Of a stretch of DNA of 56,250 bases, positions 43,055 through 51,302 are shown piece after piece (the first letter of the stretch is position 1; every line of letters begins with the position of its first letter). The DNA is from SIG299 sp045531895 (GTDB taxonomy: Bacteria; Bacillota; Clostridia; Lachnospirales; Lachnospiraceae): contig JAZSEW010000006.1 in NCBI GenBank assembly GCA_045531895.1, positions 1 to 56,250 of the forward strand. The letters are read 5' to 3'. The notes under the pieces are model-generated. The model saw only the letters and a list, made by a program, of their open reading frames with translations, ran no database searches and was not told the DNA's origin. The translations under genes were made by a program, and so were the position numbers.

Positions 43055-44890
43055 TCACGATTCTTCTCCCTGCACCAGTGCTTTACCAAACTGAGTTTCG
43101 TAAAGTTCGGTATAAATACCGCCGTCGTCTACCAGTTCCGCATGTGTGCCCCGTTCCACAATGGCTCCGTCCTTGACAACCAGAATTTCATCTGCCGCCA
43201 GGATGGTGGACAGCCGGTGTGCAATTAAAATACTGGTTCTGGAGTGGATAATCGGGTCAATCGCCTCCTGAATCTTACTCTCAGAAATGGAGTCAAGAGC
43301 AGAGGTTGCTTCATCAAAGATAAACAGCACCGGATTCTTTAACAGAATTCTGGCGATGGAAATACGCTGTTTTTCACCACCGGAAAGCTTTAAACCACGG
43401 TTACCCACCATGGTGTCAAGACCCAGCTCCTGCTTTTCCACAAAATCATAAATATTAGCCTTTTTGCAGGCTTCAATTAGTTCTTCCTCCGTGGCATCCG
43501 GTTTTGCATACAAAAGGTTATCCCGGATGGTACCGTTAAACAGGTAGGTTTCCTGACTGACAATACCGATTTTGTCTCGCAAAAAGTTTAAATCCAGCTT
43601 GCGGACATCCACGCCGTCAAAGGTTACCTCACCGCCACACACATCATACAGTCGCGGAATCAGGTTGATGATGGTACTCTTGCCGGAACCGGACGGACCT
43701 ACAATGGCGATGCTGTTGCCACTCTTTAACTCAAAACTGACATCATTTAAAATCTTGCGCTCCGGATTATAGGAAAACTCTACGTGCTTGAATTCCACAT
43801 TACCCTCGGCACTTGCCGGCACAATGGCATCCGGTGCGTTTTTAATTTCCACCGGCATATCAAAGTATTCGAAAATACGGGTAAACAGCGCCATGGAACG
43901 AATCCACTCTACCTGAATGTTAAGCAAAGAGTTTACCGGTCCATACATTCTGCCAAGCAACGCCACCAATACAGAAATATCACCAACAGAAAGTGTGGAA
44001 TCATACTGCATAATCAGTATGCCACCCACCAGATATAAAAGCATTGGTCCTACACTGGAAAATGTGTTGATTACAACCCGGAACCAACGACCCGCCATGC
44101 TTTCTTTAATATGTAAATTTATCATCTGAGCATTGGCTGTTTTATAACGATTGTACTCATGCTCTTCTTTGCCAAACAGCTTTACCAACAGCTGGCCGCT
44201 GACAGATAATGTCTCGTTTAAGATACCATTGATTTCGTCATTACACTCCTGCGCCTCCCGGGTTAATGTCCAGCGGGTCTTGCCTGCCCATCGGGTTGGA
44301 ATGGTAAACAGCGGAATAATAAGCACTCCCACCGTAGCCAGAATCCAGTTTTCCCGATACATGATAACCACAGCACAAATCAGGGTAATGGAATTGGAAA
44401 GAATGGAAGTAAAGGTACTGGTAACCACACGCTCCACACCGGAAATATCACTGGTCATGCGGGTGATAATATCCCCCTGGTTGTTGGAGGTAAAAAATCC
44501 CTGGGACATCTTCTGCAAATGCCCATACATTTTGTTACGTAAATCAAAGGTAAGATGCTGGGCAATCCAGTTGTTTAAGTAGCTCTCTGCCACCCCAATT
44601 AAATTAGAGCCCAGAGATACCCCTAAAGATGCCACAATCAAAATAATAAGCATCTTTAGATTTTGTCCAATCAGACCTTCATCAATAATACGTCCCGTTA
44701 ATACCGACGGCAAAAGCCCCAACACCGAAGAAGCAATAATGCAGACCAGTACTATGACTAACTGCTTCCAGTACGGTGTCAAGTAAGAAAAAATACGCTT
44801 TAATAAAGGTAATGTAACCTTCGGCCGATTGGCCTTTTCTTCTTCTGTTAAATATCCCCGGCCCATCGGACCTCCTCCCATTGGCGGCAT
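43055..44890 (-). CDS. ABC exporter (homodimeric type)
   Basis: A 611-residue half-transporter. After a Gly/Met/Pro-rich N-terminus comes the six-helix exporter domain (about residues 30-340) and the ATPase domain (about 355-605) with canonical Walker A GPSGSGKST, signature LSGGEKQRI, Walker B LFIFDEATSALD and switch His IAHRLST. All catalytic residues are intact, so a homodimer is likely, unlike the pair near 10-13 kb. Multidrug or lipid export is typical of the family; substrate unknown. AGGAG lies eight bases before the ATG. A terminator separates it from the downstream island. Confidence 0.93.
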   Translation of the reverse strand: MPPMGGGPMGRGYLTEEEKANRPKVTLPLLKRIFSYLTPYWKQLVIVLVCIIASSVLGLLPSVLTGRIIDEGLIGQNLKMLIILIVASLGVSLGSNLIGVAESYLNNWIAQHLTFDLRNKMYGHLQKMSQGFFTSNNQGDIITRMTSDISGVERVVTSTFTSILSNSITLICAVVIMYRENWILATVGVLIIPLFTIPTRWAGKTRWTLTREAQECNDEINGILNETLSVSGQLLVKLFGKEEHEYNRYKTANAQMINLHIKESMAGRWFRVVINTFSSVGPMLLYLVGGILIMQYDSTLSVGDISVLVALLGRMYGPVNSLLNIQVEWIRSMALFTRIFEYFDMPVEIKNAPDAIVPASAEGNVEFKHVEFSYNPERKILNDVSFELKSGNSIAIVGPSGSGKSTIINLIPRLYDVCGGEVTFDGVDVRKLDLNFLRDKIGIVSQETYLFNGTIRDNLLYAKPDATEEELIEACKKANIYDFVEKQELGLDTMVGNRGLKLSGGEKQRISIARILLKNPVLFIFDEATSALDSISESKIQEAIDPIIHSRTSILIAHRLSTILAADEILVVKDGAIVERGTHAELVDDGGIYTELYETQFGKALVQGEES

Positions 44891-45022
44891 GACAAGTCTC
44901 CTCTCTTGTATGAAATAAAGTTTCTTTGTTTTCTATTATATCACAGTCCTTTAAAAGAGCCTAATATTTTATTAAAATGTTCATAAAATAATTTTTCCGC
45001 GGGTAATGGTAGATATGAACAC

Positions 45023-45083
45023 ATAAAGAAAGAGCCTTTCATATGCTTTTTCATGATTTGCATATAAATGACTCTCTTTATTT
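45023..45083 (-). terminator. long hairpin after the toxin-antitoxin pair
   Basis: On the minus strand ATAAAGAGAGTCATTTATATGC pairs imperfectly with GCATATGAAAGGCTCTTTCTTTAT. It stands just after the toxin stop and probably ends the transcript. Confidence 0.6.
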
Positions 45084-45095
45084 CAACATTATTCT

Positions 45096-45401
45096 CTAAT
45101 AAAACAGTTTTGTGTACTCTGTCTTTGTATCAGCAATATGATATACATAAACCACTTCAGCAATTTTCTTATATATCGCAACGTGTTTTTCGCAGATAAT
45201 CATGCGGTATCCCATTTCATTCAACCATTTATCCGTTGTCAAAGAACCCGATTCCGGAAATAATTCCAAACGTTCCACTGCATTTAAAATATTGTCACTC
45301 ACTTTTAATACAGTATCCACATCAAATTGAATAAAATAGTAATCTTCAATCTGTTTTAAACCTTCCCAGGCAATCGGAAGGATTTCAACCCTATATGGCA
45401 T
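45096..45401 (-). CDS. RelE/ParE-type toxin
   Basis: A 101-residue protein of the RelE/ParE superfamily. It starts YRVEILPIAWEGLKQIEDYY, the usual first strand and helices; RLELFPESGSL, LNEMGYRMIICEKHVAIYK and VVYVYHIADTK fit the family's core. Members cut mRNA on the ribosome (RelE) or block gyrase (ParE); the sequence looks closer to ParE/YoeB-type plasmid stabilisation proteins, but the target is not certain. It overlaps the antitoxin gene by 11 bases, the usual order (antitoxin first) and coupling. Confidence 0.88.
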   Translation of the reverse strand: MPYRVEILPIAWEGLKQIEDYYFIQFDVDTVLKVSDNILNAVERLELFPESGSLTTDKWLNEMGYRMIICEKHVAIYKKIAEVVYVYHIADTKTEYTKLFY

Positions 45402-45657
45402 TAATTCTTTCCCTTAACCGCTTTCTTGCTTCTGAAATACTAAGTGTTTCTGCCCCTTCGATACGCTCCTGCTCTGCCTGTAAGACCTTTGCACGAAGTT
45501 CCAGTATCTGCTCTCTTCTTTCAAAAGCATCAATATTCATTACTACCAAATCACCCTCACCATTCTTCGTAATATAAATAGGCTCCTTGGTGTTTTTTGC
45601 CATATCCGAAATTACACCGTATTCATTTCTTAAAGATGCCGAAGCTTTTATAATCAA
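45391..45657 (-). CDS. Phd/YefM-type antitoxin
   Basis: An antitoxin of about 88 residues. The N-terminal DNA-binding fold is typical (IIKASASLRNEYGVISDMAK, EPIYITKNGEGDLVVMNIDAFERR) and the C-terminal half is a charged helix that would wrap the toxin. It should repress its own operon. Start choice: the ATG at 45672 has no binding site before it, while a TTG at 45657 has GGAGG eight bases upstream and gives the family-typical beginning IIKAS; I chose the TTG. The longer form cannot be excluded. Confidence 0.85.
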   Translation of the reverse strand: MIIKASASLRNEYGVISDMAKNTKEPIYITKNGEGDLVVMNIDAFERREQILELRAKVLQAEQERIEGAETLSISEARKRLRERINAI

Positions 45658-45727
45658 CGTTGCCACCTCCATATCATTTCTTTGATATAATTATATCGCA
45701 TATTTCATATGAAGTAAATGGTATATT

Positions 45728-46036
45728 CTACATAAATCTTTTCACCATTTCTCTTACTTCTTCACTAAATTCTTTTAAATCCTCCATTTCTATTGCACCA
45801 TCATGAAGCAACGCAACCAAATCAAAAGCCATGTCACTTTTCTGTAGGTTAATTATAACTCCTTTACGTTTCCTATCCCTTTTTATCCTCTCTTACAATT
45901 TCCAGAACTTATCAGACGCGCTTTCATTTCCTGATATAATTTCCATGTATTCTTTATTCAGTTTTTCCATATAATTTTCCTGCCAACCGGCAATTTTGCT
46001 TTTAAACAAATTCCAATCCTGTTTTGAGTATTCCAT
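45728..46036 (-). pseudogene. small gene interrupted by an in-frame stop
   Basis: One reading frame of 103 codons runs from an ATG with AAGGAG eight bases upstream to a TAG, but has TAA at codon 48 (45893-45895). The first half (MEYSKQDWNLFKSKIAGWQ...SASDKFWKL) and second half (ERIKRDRKRKGVIINLQKS...EEVREMVKRFM) read on in the same frame and look like one small helical protein. I recall intact Lachnospiraceae relatives in which FW-L is followed directly by a Glu/Lys-Arg-Ile stretch, so a Glu codon to TAA change is likely. The second half alone has a possible ATG but no binding site. Function unknown. Confidence 0.6.
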
Positions 46037-46209
46037 ATGTTTCACTCCTTTCTGAATATATTTCTTTAAACCCAGTATAACATATATATTACACTTGTCC
46101 AAAGCCTTTCATAAATTCTTCTTATGTCTAATTTATCATACTTTTTTCATACATGAATTTCTTTTCTAAAACATACATTATTACTAACTTATAGTACAAG
46201 GAACTCTTT

Positions 46210-47115
46210 ATGAAAGACATTTTTCGTACATATTTCACAGACAAATCCATTCGTAATAGCCTCCCGAAATTCATCAAATCCGGGCTTGCCGTAGTTGCCA
46301 CTTTACTCCTTACCGCTATTATTACCGATAAAGTCACTGATGGTGCTGTAAATGAGGCTCTAAGCAGCAATGCAATTTATGTCAATGCCACCCAGCTTTT
46401 CCGTGAAAAAGAACTGCCAATTTACTGCGTAAAAACAGACAAGAAACAGATTGCACTCACGTTTGATGGAGCATGGGGCAACGAAGATACCTCAACTCTC
46501 CTCGATATTTTGGAACGCCAAAATATTACTGCTACTTTCTTCTTCACCGGCGGCTGGATTTCCAAATATCCCGATGACGTAAAAACTATTCTTGCCAAAG
46601 GGCATGAAATCGGCAATCACAGTGAAAACCACAAACAGATGTCTACACTTTCCAAAGAACAATGCAAAGAAGAAATCCAGATTGTTCACGACAAAGTCAA
46701 AGAACTAACCGGTCTTGAAATGACCGTGTTCCGCCCTCCTTTTGGTGATTATGATGATACTGTAATTCAGGCTGCCAATGAGCTTGGATACCATGTGATC
46801 CAGTGGGATGTTGACTCCCTCGACTGGAAGGACTACGGCGTAGATTCCATTATACATACCGTCACCAATCACAAGCACCTTGGTAATGGTTCCATCATTC
46901 TCATGCACAACGGTGCCAAGTATACCAAAGACGCGCTGGAGCAAATGATTATTAGTTTAAAAGAGCAGGGATATGAATTTGTGAAGGTTTCCGAACTGAT
47001 TTATACTGAAAATTATCAGATGGATCATGAAGGCAGACAGTTTGTAGATGGGCTCAATTGTCCGCCACAAGCAAATGTAACGCCACAGCCGACGGGAATT
47101 TTGAAAGAATATTAA
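46210..47115 (+). CDS. polysaccharide deacetylase, membrane-anchored
   Basis: A 301-residue NodB-type deacetylase. After a basic start, one membrane helix (about residues 22-41) acts as anchor. The catalytic domain (about 75-265) has IALTFDGAWG (TFDG form of the usual TFDDG), metal ligands in GNHSENH, RPPFGDYDD, and the C-terminal SIILMHNG. The sequence is like the PdaA/PdaB group of Clostridia, acting on peptidoglycan or other N-acetylated sugar chains outside the cell, often in sporulation; the TFDGAW form is common there. A short TA pair lies upstream. AAGGA precedes the start. A fragment of a second copy lies at 51303. Confidence 0.92.
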   Translation: MKDIFRTYFTDKSIRNSLPKFIKSGLAVVATLLLTAIITDKVTDGAVNEALSSNAIYVNATQLFREKELPIYCVKTDKKQIALTFDGAWGNEDTSTLLDILERQNITATFFFTGGWISKYPDDVKTILAKGHEIGNHSENHKQMSTLSKEQCKEEIQIVHDKVKELTGLEMTVFRPPFGDYDDTVIQAANELGYHVIQWDVDSLDWKDYGVDSIIHTVTNHKHLGNGSIILMHNGAKYTKDALEQMIISLKEQGYEFVKVSELIYTENYQMDHEGRQFVDGLNCPPQANVTPQPTGILKEY

Positions 47116-47142
47116 TACAAGTTCTCACGATCTTTGATTACC

Positions 47143-47188
47143 AAAAAACAAGCAAGTCTTCATCAATCTGGAAACTTGCTTGTTTTTA
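47143..47188 (+). terminator. terminator of the deacetylase gene
   Basis: AAAAACAAGCAAGT pairs with ACTTGCTTGTTTTT around a 16-base loop, with T-run on the plus strand. Confidence 0.85.
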
Positions 47189-47252
47189 CTATAAATCATA
47201 CGGATTCACTGTCAACATCTTATTGTAATCCAAAGTACCGGTGGTTTGATAT

Positions 47253-47270
47253 TAGCCCTCCAAAGGGCTA
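47253..47270. repeat. short palindrome near the IS remnant
   Basis: TAGCCCT-CCAA-AGGGCTA. Small palindromes of this kind are the end structures recognised by IS200/IS605 transposases, and this one lies next to a likely tnpA remnant. Confidence 0.4.
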
Positions 47271-47329
47271 TGCTACTACTCACCCCACAGGACGATATCG
47301 CAATCATTGTTACTGGTCCGCTTACAAAA

Positions 47330-47435
47330 CGGTACCGTTTTTCTGTCTGCTCTCTTATATATTTCTGTACTGCTTCGTCGGTGATATTACCAATTACTTT
47401 TCATTAAAAATATACTCTTTACTACTTACACGTTA
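47330..47435 (-). pseudogene. IS200/IS605 tnpA C-terminal remnant
   Basis: On the minus strand two frames read RVSSKEYIFNEK and then, one frameshift later, VIGNITDEAVQKYIREQ. Together they look like the end of an IS200/IS605 TnpA (pattern W-S-K-S-Y-F ... GNVTEExIKxYIExQ). Neither start nor catalytic Tyr/HUH region is present. The 360-base gap between the deacetylase and LysM genes otherwise holds only the small palindrome and terminators. Short match, so moderate confidence. Confidence 0.45.
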
Positions 47436-47464
47436 TTGAACAATGCCACTAGAAACTATGTATA

Positions 47465-47513
47465 TAAAAAATAGAAGCAACCACCATTTTTGTTGATGAT
47501 TGCTCCTGCTTTC
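47465..47513 (-). terminator. terminator of the LysM gene
   Basis: On the minus strand GGAGCAATCATC pairs (with G-U pairs) with GGTGGTTGCTTC and is followed by TATTTTTTATA. Confidence 0.65.
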
Positions 47514-47550
47514 GTACAATATTATATTAAATTACAAGTTTATACAATCC

Positions 47551-48783
47551 TTACTTTGCCGGAACAATTACTTCCTGTCCTGGAAAAATAAGTTTTGCCC
47601 TTTCAATGATGCCATTGTTTCTTGTAAACAGTTCCTTGTATCTTGCACCGTTGCCAAGTAATTGTTTTGCAATATTCCACAAGCAATCACCTTTCTTTAC
47701 AATATACACTGTCTCTCCAGTGTAAACAGATCTGCCATCCTTTGTTTTTTCAACAATTTCCTTGTCCTCTGTCTCAACAGTTGGAGTTTCGGTTGGTTCT
47801 TCTGCCTTTGGCTCTTCTTCCTTTGGTTCTTCTTCCTTTGGTTCTTCTTCCTTTGGTTCTTCTGCTGGAGTCTCAGTTGGAACTGGTGTTGGTTCTTCAA
47901 CTGGTGCAGATACTGTAACTACTACTGGTGTTACTTCAACAACATTGCCATCGCGATTATCAACAACAGATACTGTAACTGTTGCGGAACCAGCCGCTAC
48001 TGCTACTACTTTACCGTCCTGACTAACCTTTGCAACTTCCGGATAAGTGGAAATCCATGTGTAGGAGTAATTATCCTCATTGAAGTCATCAATACCTGTG
48101 ATTTCTAGACGCTCACTTTCACCAACTACAAGATTAAGTTCAGTAACGTGTAAACCGCTCTCTGTAAGCATAAATTCAGCTACGATAGGTTCTTCCTCAG
48201 TTGGTTCTTCTGCCTTTGGCTCTTCTTCCGGAGTTTCAGTTGCTGTTAAAGATGCCTCTAAAAGTTCATCTACGTAACATTGTTCATCCTCGCTAACGTT
48301 CTTAACCATTAAGTACATAGAATCATCAATCTCAGCTGTTTCATTGGTGTACTGCACACGCAGAACTCTTTCACCAACCCACTCACTGTACTCCACATAA
48401 AGATAAACTACGTAACCGCTACCGGTAAACTTTAATGCTTTTGTCTTATACGTATTAGTTTCCCCATTCAGCCAAGCTTCCCAATCTGCCCAGGTTAATT
48501 TATTGGTTTCTACCTCAACCAAGCCTTCATAAGTCCAGTCGATGTCGATAAATGTTTTATCATATTCATCATTCCACATCTTGATGTGGTTTCTGGACAA
48601 GATTGCGTACTCGCCTCTGTTTACGCCTTCCCACTCACCCATGAATGCTGCTAATAACTGGTTTTCGGTGTACTCAGATAAAGCCACTGCTTCATCTGCC
48701 TTTGCTGTTGTTGCCGGAGCCATTGTTAAGCACATTACTAATGCAAGTGCAACTCCGAGTAATCTCTTGATACTTTTCTTCAT
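47551..48783 (-). CDS. secreted LysM and Ig-like domain protein
   Basis: A 410-residue exported protein: signal peptide (residues 1-30, LLGVALALVMCLTMAPATTAKA), an N-terminal beta-rich domain of unknown family (about 35-175, GEWEGVNRGEYAIL), a Glu/Pro linker, a bacterial Ig-like (BIG2-type) domain (about 205-292, SYTWISTYPEVAKVSQDG), a second linker with three PKEEE repeats, and a C-terminal LysM domain (about 358-408, YIVKKGDCLWNIAKQLLG, IFPGQEVIVP) that binds peptidoglycan. It probably sits in the wall. It is divergent from a small XRE regulator; repeats in the shared 226-base gap may be operators for both. AAAGGAG precedes the start. Confidence 0.9.
   Translation of the reverse strand: MKKSIKRLLGVALALVMCLTMAPATTAKADEAVALSEYTENQLLAAFMGEWEGVNRGEYAILSRNHIKMWNDEYDKTFIDIDWTYEGLVEVETNKLTWADWEAWLNGETNTYKTKALKFTGSGYVVYLYVEYSEWVGERVLRVQYTNETAEIDDSMYLMVKNVSEDEQCYVDELLEASLTATETPEEEPKAEEPTEEEPIVAEFMLTESGLHVTELNLVVGESERLEITGIDDFNEDNYSYTWISTYPEVAKVSQDGKVVAVAAGSATVTVSVVDNRDGNVVEVTPVVVTVSAPVEEPTPVPTETPAEEPKEEEPKEEEPKEEEPKAEEPTETPTVETEDKEIVEKTKDGRSVYTGETVYIVKKGDCLWNIAKQLLGNGARYKELFTRNNGIIERAKLIFPGQEVIVPAK
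47811..47870. repeat. 15-base tandem repeats in the LysM gene
   Basis: About four units of TTCTTCTTCCTTTGG (plus strand), encoding PKEEE repeats. The three central units are identical, so copy number could change by slippage without shifting the frame. Confidence 0.75.
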
Positions 48784-48860
48784 TTTCTTATGTCTCCTTT
48801 TTATTTTTTAGACTTATAGCAAAGTATAAGACAAATTCCTTAGCACCTTGCCTAAATCAG

Positions 48861-48958
48861 TATGCTGTAATTCTACAGTATGTTGTAATTTTACACCACG
48901 CTGATTCAATTTTCAAGTATTTGTGCTGAAAAATTTCAAAATATGAAATTCTACAGCA
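48861..48958. promoter_or_regulatory. operator-like repeat array between LysM and XRE genes
   Basis: ATGCTGTAATTCTAC (48861-48875) and ATGTTGTAATTTTAC (48879-48893) are direct repeats 18 bases apart; GAAATTCTACAGCAT (48944-48958) is the inverted form. CTGTAATTCTACAG (48864-48877) is itself palindromic. The placing between divergent genes, one an XRE protein, suggests its binding sites. Confidence 0.55.
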
Positions 48959-49009
48959 TAGTTTTATAATTTTTACAGAACCTATTATAGTGAAGGAGGG
49001 ATTTGTCTT

Positions 49010-49237
49010 ATGATAAGCTATGAGCCACTATGGAATACTTTAAAAGAAAAAGGCGAAACCACCTACACTTTGATTACACATCACAATATCGACCGCAGAA
49101 CAATCTACAAATTAAAGCACAACGAGTCTGTTACGGCCTTAACCTTGGAAAAACTATGTTCTGCGCTTAATTGCTCCGTACAGGATATTATTGCCATATT
49201 TCCTCCATATCCACCACAACCACCACGTAAACACTAA
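49010..49237 (+). CDS. small XRE-type transcriptional regulator
   Basis: A 75-residue protein that is nearly all one Cro/CI helix-turn-helix (about residues 5-66: LWNTLKEKGETTYTLITHH, IDRRTIYKLKHNESV, TLEKLCSALNCSVQDII), as in the compact HTH_26 group, with a Pro-rich tail (FPPYPPQPPRKH). It should bind DNA as a dimer. It is divergent from the LysM gene, with the repeat array between. GGAGG lies nine bases before the ATG. Its end overlaps the convergent gene by four bases. Confidence 0.88.
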   Translation: MISYEPLWNTLKEKGETTYTLITHHNIDRRTIYKLKHNESVTALTLEKLCSALNCSVQDIIAIFPPYPPQPPRKH

Positions 49238-49431
49238 ACTATATTTGCGTCTATATCCGCAATTACTTCTCCTAACAGTTTTTCTACAACTGCAAGCACG
49301 CTTCTCATTTCTCCATTATCTGTCTCAATTTCAGCATCAAGCCCTTTTCTGCATACCGTGACAAATTTTCTAATCCCATCAAGTTCTACCCATACATTTA
49401 AAAGTAATGATGTTGATTTATCCTTGTCCAT
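49234..49431 (-). CDS. small acidic hypothetical protein
   Basis: A 65-residue soluble protein (TSLLLNVWVELDGIRKFVTV, VLAVVEKLLGEVIADID) with no recognised family. AGAGGG lies nine bases before the ATG, which supports expression. It starts 50 bases downstream of the 167-residue hypothetical gene on the same strand, so the two may form an operon. Confidence 0.55.
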   Translation of the reverse strand: MDKDKSTSLLLNVWVELDGIRKFVTVCRKGLDAEIETDNGEMRSVLAVVEKLLGEVIADIDANIV

Positions 49432-49480
49432 AACACATTTCCCTCTTTACTATAAAACTTAAGGAGAGGTTACCCCCTCC

Positions 49481-49984
49481 CTAAACTGTTGCTTCCTTTC
49501 TTTCTGCTGTTTTTTCCTTTTCCATCAAAGCGACTACAATCTCGCCATTTTGTAATTTTGCTCCACCGCTGATAATGCCCATTTCAAGCAGTGCCTTTAC
49601 CTTTTCTTCGCTAAAGCGCGTTCTTTCATATCTGGATGAAATCACATCGTACACTGTTTCCTGCTTTACCCTATGAGTTCCAATCACGATATAAAACAGC
49701 TTTGCCAGACAATCATCCTCCACAATAGGAGTTAAGGTATTGATGTGAACTTTCTGCATCATGTTTGTGGTAAAGAATCCATCGGTATCAAAAACAAGTT
49801 CTCCTGTCTCTTCGTCCACTTTCAAGCCGTACACTTCATCACTACCTGTCCGGATAGCATCCTTTAACTGTCTGCTTGTAAACTCTACAACCTCACCCTT
49901 GGGCAGGGAATATGTTTCCCATCCTAACTCTCTGCTTCCAAGTCCTAATTTGTTTGTAACCACTAATTTTCTGCACATATTCAT
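49481..49984 (-). CDS. hypothetical cytoplasmic protein
   Basis: A 167-residue protein of unrecognised family. The N-terminal half is beta-rich (RKLVVTNKLGLGSRELGWE, LPKGEVVEFTSRQLKDAIRTG, VYGLKVDEETGELVFDTDGFF) and the C-terminal half helical (VYDVISSRYERTRFSEEKVKAL), which recalls small accessory-region proteins found with toxin modules. GGAGG lies four or nine bases before two possible ATG starts (MNMC). It lies in the accessory segment between the two deacetylase copies. Function unknown. Confidence 0.65.
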   Translation of the reverse strand: MNMCRKLVVTNKLGLGSRELGWETYSLPKGEVVEFTSRQLKDAIRTGSDEVYGLKVDEETGELVFDTDGFFTTNMMQKVHINTLTPIVEDDCLAKLFYIVIGTHRVKQETVYDVISSRYERTRFSEEKVKALLEMGIISGGAKLQNGEIVVALMEKEKTAERKEATV

Positions 49985-50130
49985 GTACCTCCGTTATAAT
50001 ATTTTTCTTTCGGTTGCTCTCACAACTCTCATTGCTCCTTTATCATAACGCTGAAATTTGTGGGTGTCTGTGGTGAGAATAGCCAAAGATTTAAACTGAT
50101 TTTTAGCGAGTTTGTAGAAGTCTGCAAAGA

Positions 50131-50188
50131 AAAAGCACTGTGCATCACAGAGTAAACAACTCCTAAATACACAGTACTTCTTTTTTTA
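50131..50188 (-). terminator. terminator of the DUF3990/DUF3791 operon
   Basis: On the minus strand AAGTACTGTG pairs with CACAGTGCTT, followed by TTTTTC. The rest of the 218-base gap at 49985-50202 shows nothing else to me. Confidence 0.6.
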
Positions 50189-50202
50189 CTATATCAATAA
50201 TA

Positions 50203-50424
50203 TCATGCATTCACACATTCCCTGTTTTTTCTCACGCTAATAAAAACGTCTATATCTTCTATGATATATTGTCTGCCTGTTGTATGAAGCACATCATAGC
50301 AATCTCCAAGATAATCCAACACACCATATTGTTTAAACAACTGCATTGTCTCCCAGCCTGTCAGCTTTTTATCCGCACGATATGCTTCAAAACAGAATGC
50401 TTTAAACTGCAATGTCTTACTCAT
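50203..50424 (-). CDS. DUF3791 protein
   Basis: A 73-residue protein with LTGWETMQLFKQYGVLDYL, CYDVLHTTGRQYIIEDIDVFI, which fits DUF3791. DUF3791 genes commonly sit next to DUF3990 genes, as here, and a toxin-partner or antitoxin role is suspected rather than known. GGAGG lies seven bases before the ATG. Two bases separate it from the previous gene, so the three genes make one unit. Confidence 0.8.
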   Translation of the reverse strand: MSKTLQFKAFCFEAYRADKKLTGWETMQLFKQYGVLDYLGDCYDVLHTTGRQYIIEDIDVFISVRKNRECVNA

Positions 50425-50426
50425 AA

Positions 50427-50660
50427 CTACACCTCCGGTAAAACTAATCTGCCTGCACGTTCTCCTTCAAAAAGCTGGGCAAGCATTACTGCGCTGTACT
50501 GCCATACTTTCGTTTCTTCCCTTTCCAGATACGAATACAGCTTTGACTGTGTAAACCGTTCCATAGCTTCATTTTCTGTCCATCCTGTGGATTCCATGAT
50601 TTTTGCTACTACATTAGCGGTAATTCCATAAAGAAGTGCTTCATAGCTACGCTCATTCAT
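50427..50660 (-). CDS. small helical protein, DUF3791-like
   Basis: A 77-residue helical protein (LYGITANVVAKIMESTGWTE, EAMERFTQSKLYSYLERE, VWQYSAVMLAQLFEGE). I read it as a relative of the small helical partners found beside DUF3990, though similarity to the DUF3791 neighbour is low. GGAGG within the end of the DUF3990 gene lies ten bases before the ATG, and the stop of that gene directly abuts the start. Function unknown. Confidence 0.65.
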   Translation of the reverse strand: MNERSYEALLYGITANVVAKIMESTGWTENEAMERFTQSKLYSYLEREETKVWQYSAVMLAQLFEGERAGRLVLPEV

Positions 50661-51142
50661 TTACTCTATTACCTCCATTTCCGTGTATTTCAAATAAGTT
50701 AAGGACTTTTCTGTATGAAACAAAATCTGGTCACAAAGTTGTTCCGTCTTCAATCTTTTTAATGCTAATTCTTTATCTATATCGCCATTTTCATACTCTA
50801 CCACAACTCTGTAAACCATATCATCTGCCACAGGTCCTATCACAATATCATAGTCGCCTGTTTCCAGTCCTTGACGGTTTGTACAGATAAAATCAAGCCA
50901 CTCCTCATCCGCACGCTCAAAACAAACAACCTGCGTTTCCTTCTTTGCACGCTCCATATCGAACTCGTATTTGTTGATATAACTATGTTTGTTTGCATTA
51001 CGATAAGCTACTTTAATTGCCCATTTTCTCGCCTGTTCTTCACTTGTTGTCACATAAAATCCACCACCAAAATCAAGTGGACGCTTCGCTTCTATTATTC
51101 TTGGAACATCAACAATGGTGTCACTACCATATAAACTATCAT
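50661..51142 (-). pseudogene. DUF3990 (ART-like) toxin gene, frameshifted at codon 5
   Basis: The bulk of the frame matches DUF3990, thought to be an ADP-ribosyltransferase-like family (PRIIEAKRPLDFGGGFYVTTS, QARKWAIKVAYRN, TGDYDIVIGPVADDMVYR). The best start is the ATG at 51142 with GGAGG seven bases upstream; it reads ATG ATA GTT TAT and then shifts. Adding one C there (TAT CAT GGT AGT GAC) restores M-I-V-Y-H-G-S-D and joins the rest in frame. YHGS is the family's conserved beginning and contributes the catalytic His, so the gene seems to have lost one base and its activity. A TTG at 51146 gives an open frame but lacks the His and is only three bases from GGAGG. Confidence 0.65.
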
Positions 51143-51302
51143 CCAACTACCTCCAAGTCTATACCTGTTATTCCTTTTCTATAGTATATCAGTTTCTTAC
51201 CTGTTTTTGCAACCTGTTTTCTACTTATATACAAGCTTCTTAATACGCCACAACCATCTCTTTTTTCCACGTTTCTTTTCCATCGAAAAATATATCCAAT
51301 CC

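Noticed and set aside
47811..48277. Plus-strand frames rich in Ser/Gly/Phe over the LysM gene.
   Set aside because: They are antisense shadows of the PKEEE repeats and Ig-like domain.
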